Origin: Curtobacterium sp. VKM Ac-1395 | GTDB lineage: Bacteria > Actinomycetota > Actinomycetes > Actinomycetales > Microbacteriaceae | Length of the DNA stretch: 64,000 nt | Assembly (NCBI RefSeq): GCF_015350975.1 | Contig: NZ_JADKRX010000003.1 | Span: 541,278 to 605,277, forward strand | Direction of reading: 5' to 3' | Part shown: piece by piece, positions 61,167 to 64,000 of the stretch | How positions within the stretch are numbered: the stretch's first letter is position 1 | Layout of the letters: each line of letters starts with the position of its first letter | Notes under the pieces: model-generated | The model's input: only the letters and a program-made list of their open reading frames with translations | Databases searched by the model: none | Told to the model about the DNA's origin: nothing | Made by a program: the position numbers and the translations under genes

Positions 61167-61957
61167 TTGAAGTACCCCGAGACGCCGACGGCGAAAGTGT
61201 CGCAGGGTTCGTCGTAGAGGTCATGGCTGAAGGAGACGGTCGCGTCCGCTTCGATGTCGCCTGTCTCGGTGGCGTAGTCGATGGTTGACGTCGACAGGGC
61301 GTCTCCGTTGAAGCAGTACACACCGACGGAGTACGGACCGGCGAGCGGCTTCCCCGTCTTGTTCACCGCGCCGCCGATGATCGACGTTCCGTTGTTGTCC
61401 GCCTGCGTGACGTTGAGTGGGGCGGTGTTGTACGAGGAGACGTCTGCCGGCATGGTCGACGCCTTGAAGTCGTACTGCACTCCGGATGCGGGAATCGACG
61501 AGACGTCCTCGAAGTAGATGTAGCCGAAGCCGGCCTCGCCCGGCTTCACCTGCGCCGGTATCGTGCCTTGACTCGAGCCACTGGCGACCAACTTGCCGCC
61601 GACCGACGCGGTGCCGGTGAAATCGACGTGCGAGATCGGCGACGACGTGTTGTTCCGGAACGCGAAGGGCAGCATGCCGCTCCCGATGCTGTCGGAGTCG
61701 AGTGGCGCGGTGGCGACGACGGACACCTTGCCGGCTGCGCCGGCATCGACCTTCGGCGTCGCGTTGCCTGCAAGGTACCCGCCAGCGTTGAACGGGAGGG
61801 CCGCTACAGCCGTCGGGGTGGGAGTCGGTGAGGCCGTCGGGGACTCGCTGACGGCTCCTGCAGCGACATTGGAGGTGGACGACGTGCTGCAACCGGCCAG
61901 GAGGAGCAGGGCTGCCCCTCCGAGCGCGGCCGAAGCGAACGTCTGCTTCGAGATCAT
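61163..61957 (-). CDS. Lipoprotein with beta-rich domain
   Basis: Lipoprotein of 264 residues: signal peptide ending LLLAGCSTS (Cys23), Ser/Thr/Pro linker to about 50, then a mainly beta domain with conserved-looking FRNNTSSPISHVDFTGTASV and YFEDVSSIPASGV. The pattern resembles FxLYD/FxLD-type extracellular domains. It shares an ATGA overlap with the next lipoprotein. No enzyme motif seen; possibly a surface or defence-associated protein. Confidence 0.75.
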   Translation of the reverse strand: MISKQTFASAALGGAALLLLAGCSTSSTSNVAAGAVSESPTASPTPTPTAVAALPFNAGGYLAGNATPKVDAGAAGKVSVVATAPLDSDSIGSGMLPFAFRNNTSSPISHVDFTGTASVGGKLVASGSSQGTIPAQVKPGEAGFGYIYFEDVSSIPASGVQYDFKASTMPADVSSYNTAPLNVTQADNNGTSIIGGAVNKTGKPLAGPYSVGVYCFNGDALSTSTIDYATETGDIEADATVSFSHDLYDEPCDTFAVGVSGYFK

Positions 61958-62407
61958 GGTGAGGCGGATTCCTTCATTGAGCGTCTGTCGAAACTGTGGT
62001 TCCGCTCAACGTAGCTGCTAGGCGACTGCATGCGACGCCCCTCGTGTCATCGACGGAACAACGGCGGATGTCCGCACAATTCGTCTTCCGTCGAGTTGAG
62101 CCTCGTGCTCATGGTCGATCAAATGGTCGTATCGGCCCTCTCCGCGTCGTCGCTCGTGCTGGCCACGTCTGCCGACCGAGGCTCAGCCACCAGCGCTGCC
62201 GCATTGGTCCGCGATCAGTCCCGCCGACCCGGTACGCGTCGAACAGGACCTCGAATGACCAGCAGAGGAGCAGGCGCAGGCGGTGGCCTCGGCTCTCGCC
62301 CAGTACTCCAGGCAGAACGGGGTTCACGTCCGACCGCATTTTCGGGGCGCCACTCCTGGCCCCGAAAAGTCCCCAGTCGAGCACCGAAAACTCGGTTCAC
62401 CCGGCAG
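61958..62407. other. 450-bp gene-free region with hairpin near tRNA-Gln
   Basis: No gene found. Contains the perfect 10-bp inverted repeat TTTTCGGGGC (62339-62348) / GCCCCGAAAA (62359-62368), which lies 40 nt past the 3' end of tRNA-Gln on the minus strand and could be its terminator. Confidence 0.5.
62339..62368 (-). terminator. Hairpin downstream of tRNA-Gln
   Basis: 10-bp perfect stem with a 10-nt loop. Read on the minus strand it begins with a T-run and ends with an A-run, so it is not a classic U-tailed terminator. Position after the tRNA supports that use; an attachment or IS end is also possible. Confidence 0.45.
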
Positions 62408-62479
62408 CTCCGCCTCCAGGATTCGAACCCAGACCTAACGGCACCAAAGGCCGTCGTGCTGCCATTACACCAAGGCGGA
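62408..62479 (-). tRNA. tRNA-Gln (anticodon TTG)
   Basis: 72-nt minus-strand tRNA. Acceptor TCCGCCT pairs with AGGCGGA, the anticodon loop is CTTTGGT (anticodon TTG, decoding CAA), and the T-arm has TTCGAAT. Discriminator is G and CCA is not encoded. Its 3' end points toward the Septu/lipoprotein region, a common integration geometry. Confidence 0.93.
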
Positions 62480-62587
62480 ACGCGCCCGGGGGCGCCCGTC
62501 CATCTTCCCATGCGTCGGACGGTGGGCGTGCGCCGAGGTCCGTGCGCCGCAGTGGCCGTGCGCAGCCCGACCGGCCATGATGGACGG

Positions 62588-63082
62588 ATGCCGGACCAGG
62601 ACGAAGTCGATCGGATCGTCGCGGCCTGGGGACGGCAGCGGGACGACCTCGACTTCGCGCCGCTGCAGGTGCTCTCCCGTGTGGACCGGCTCGCGCGACA
62701 CCTCGACCGGGCACGGCGGGCGGCGTTCGACGCGAGCGGCATGGAGCCGTGGGAGTTCGACGTGCTGTCGGCACTCCGGCGCGCGGGTGACCCGTTCGAG
62801 CTCAGCCCGAAGACCCTGCTGCAGCAGACCCTGGTGTCGAGCGGCACGATGACGAATCGGGTAGACCGGCTCACGGCGCGCGGGCTCGTCGCTCGCCGGA
62901 CCGACCCGAAGGACGGCCGCGGCATCCTCGTGTCCCTGACCGACGCTGGTCGGACGGCCGTGGACTCCGCGATCGCGGACCTGCTGCAGGCCGAGCGGGA
63001 CATCCTGACCGTGGTGTCCGGCGGCGAACAGGACCAGCTCGCGGGACTGCTCCGTCGGCTGATCCTCGGCCTCGGCGACTGA
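62588..63082 (+). CDS. MarR family transcriptional regulator
   Basis: Winged-helix regulator of 164 residues: helices [23 protein letters not shown] with KTLLQQTLVSSGTMTNRVDR and the wing TDPKDGRGILVSLTDAG. The ATG at 62588 (MPDQDEVDRIVAAWGRQRDD) is preferred since similarity starts there. No obvious operator was found around it; it neighbours tRNA-Gln (opposite strand) and the carboxypeptidase gene. Ligand unknown. Confidence 0.88.
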   Translation: MPDQDEVDRIVAAWGRQRDDLDFAPLQVLSRVDRLARHLDRARRAAFDASGMEPWEFDVLSALRRAGDPFELSPKTLLQQTLVSSGTMTNRVDRLTARGLVARRTDPKDGRGILVSLTDAGRTAVDSAIADLLQAERDILTVVSGGEQDQLAGLLRRLILGLGD

Positions 63083-63193
63083 CGAGCCCCCGGCCCGACG
63101 CCATCGCGCTTCGTCCGATCGGACCAACGAGCAGCCCTCCTTTCAGCCGACCGGGCGATGCCCAGGGAGTCCGCCCGACCGGACGATGGACGA

Positions 63194-64000
63194 GTGACCA
63201 GCCCCCGCTCCTTCCTCCGCCGCTACCCGTACGTCGTCGCCCTCGTCGCGGTGCTCGTCCTCGTCCTCGGCGGCCTGACCGTGGCGGTGACCGCGATCAG
63301 CACGGCCCCGGGTCGAGCGTCTGCCGCTGAACAGCGCTGCACCGCGGATGACCTCGCCGGCCGATGGTCCTCCGGTCAGCTGCATCTCGACGCCCGATCG
63401 GTCCGCACCGGGGCGACGGTGCTCGCCGTGCGCGGGGACGAGCCGACGCAGACCGGCAGCACGATGAAGCTCGTCACGGCCTCGGCAGCGTTGACGGCCC
63501 TCGGCGCGGACCACCGCTTCACCACCCGGGTGGTCAGCGGGGCATCCCCCGACGCCGTCGTCCTGGTCGGTGGCGGGGACCCGACACTCAGCCGACTGCC
63601 CTCCGGTCAGGACGGCGTCTACCCGGGCGCCCCGCACCTCGACGACCTGGCACGGCAGGTCCGCGCGGCGCACCCCGGCCCGATCCGGCTCGTGCAGGTC
63701 GACACGGCCCTGTTCGACGGACCCGCGTGGCACCCGAGCTGGACGGAGAGCGCCCGCACGAGCGGCAGCGTCTCGAACATCACCGCGCTCATGGTCGACG
63801 GCGACCGGGACGACCCGACCGAGGCCTACTCACTCCGGAGCGACACCGCGGTCGCACGGGCGGCGACGTCCTTCGCGGCGCTGCTCGGCCCCGACGTGCG
63901 GGTCGAGACCGCTTCCGTCGCGGTGCCGAAGGCGGCGACGACGCTCGGGTCCGTCCGGTCGGCGACGGTGTCGGAGCTCGTCGGGACGTTGCTCACCCAC
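63194..64000 (+). CDS. D-alanyl-D-alanine carboxypeptidase, PBP4/DacB type (3' partial)
   Basis: Exported S13-family penicillin-binding protein, cut by the window end after 269 codons. An N-terminal membrane/signal segment (YPYVVALVAVLVLVLGGLTV) is followed by the SxxK active site STMK in QTGSTMKLVTASAALTALG and the SxN motif in SGSVSNITALMVDGDR. The KTG motif would lie beyond the window. It should trim peptidoglycan peptides outside the membrane. The GTG at 63194 follows an overlapping short frame from an ATG at 63186 that stops at once. Confidence 0.88.
   Translation, partial: MTSPRSFLRRYPYVVALVAVLVLVLGGLTVAVTAISTAPGRASAAEQRCTADDLAGRWSSGQLHLDARSVRTGATVLAVRGDEPTQTGSTMKLVTASAALTALGADHRFTTRVVSGASPDAVVLVGGGDPTLSRLPSGQDGVYPGAPHLDDLARQVRAAHPGPIRLVQVDTALFDGPAWHPSWTESARTSGSVSNITALMVDGDRDDPTEAYSLRSDTAVARAATSFAALLGPDVRVETASVAVPKAATTLGSVRSATVSELVGTLLTH

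Overview
The window is very GC-rich, densely packed DNA with GTG starts, 4-nt ATGA/GTGA gene overlaps and high-GC actinobacterial gene families. The protein content (DUF427, DUF1345, DUF1684, an actinobacterial C-P lyase operon, high-GC CUT1 and peptide ABC transporters) suggests a Microbacteriaceae member, most likely Curtobacterium or a close relative. That genus call is my inference; no 16S or marker gene is present. Both ends cut genes: a GlcD-type oxidase on the left and a D-Ala-D-Ala carboxypeptidase on the right.

Layout. 1-6.7 kb: oxidase, DUF427, a hexapeptide acetyltransferase, two paralogous AraC regulators around a TetR unit, and a secreted protein. 6.8-14.7 kb: a tightly coupled minus-strand catabolic operon (HisD-like dehydrogenase, CUT1 sugar ABC transporter, nitrilase-superfamily amidase, GH13 alpha-glucosidase) with a divergent LysR regulator. 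14.7-19.1 kb: two zinc alcohol/formaldehyde dehydrogenases and two membrane proteins, flanked by two direct copies of a ~183-bp repeat. 19.2-25 kb: a dipeptide/oligopeptide ABC transporter with a DUF1684 protein. 25-30.2 kb: TetR/SDR pair, SPFH protein, ion-transporter-superfamily permease with a CBS protein, and a DoxX-like protein.

30.2-43.4 kb: a complete C-P lyase phosphonate system (phnDCE, hexapeptide transferase, divergent phnF, phnGHIJKL, DUF1045, phnM, phnN, then a ketopantoate-reductase-like gene). 43.4-45.8 kb: two HAD phosphatases and an alpha/beta hydrolase. 45.9-55.6 kb: an expanded Nit1C cluster (the MSMEG_0565-0572 / sll0783 families linked in the literature to nitrogen starvation and cyanide or nitrile assimilation). 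It has a nitrilase, MSMEG_0570, 0569, 0572, 0568, 0567 and 0565 family members, a second nitrilase paralogue without the catalytic Cys, an AMP-forming ligase and a cupin. Two transcripts start from promoters with the same architecture: 11-bp-period GAAAC/GTAAC arrays resembling GlnR sites, followed by CAGACT.

55.6-64 kb: membrane protein, SMP-30 lactonase, a truncated berberine-bridge-type oxidase, then a lower-GC insertion carrying a Septu-like defence pair (PtuA ATPase, PtuB HNH nuclease), two lipoproteins, tRNA-Gln(TTG), a MarR regulator and the partial carboxypeptidase. The central 25 kb therefore joins phosphorus scavenging (C-P lyase, PHO-box-like sites) and nitrogen scavenging (Nit1C, GlnR-like sites). 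The most promising undescribed biology is the Nit1C locus with its dead-looking nitrilase and extra ligase and cupin. After it come the 183-bp hairpin repeat and the HisD/nitrilase/alpha-glucosidase operon.
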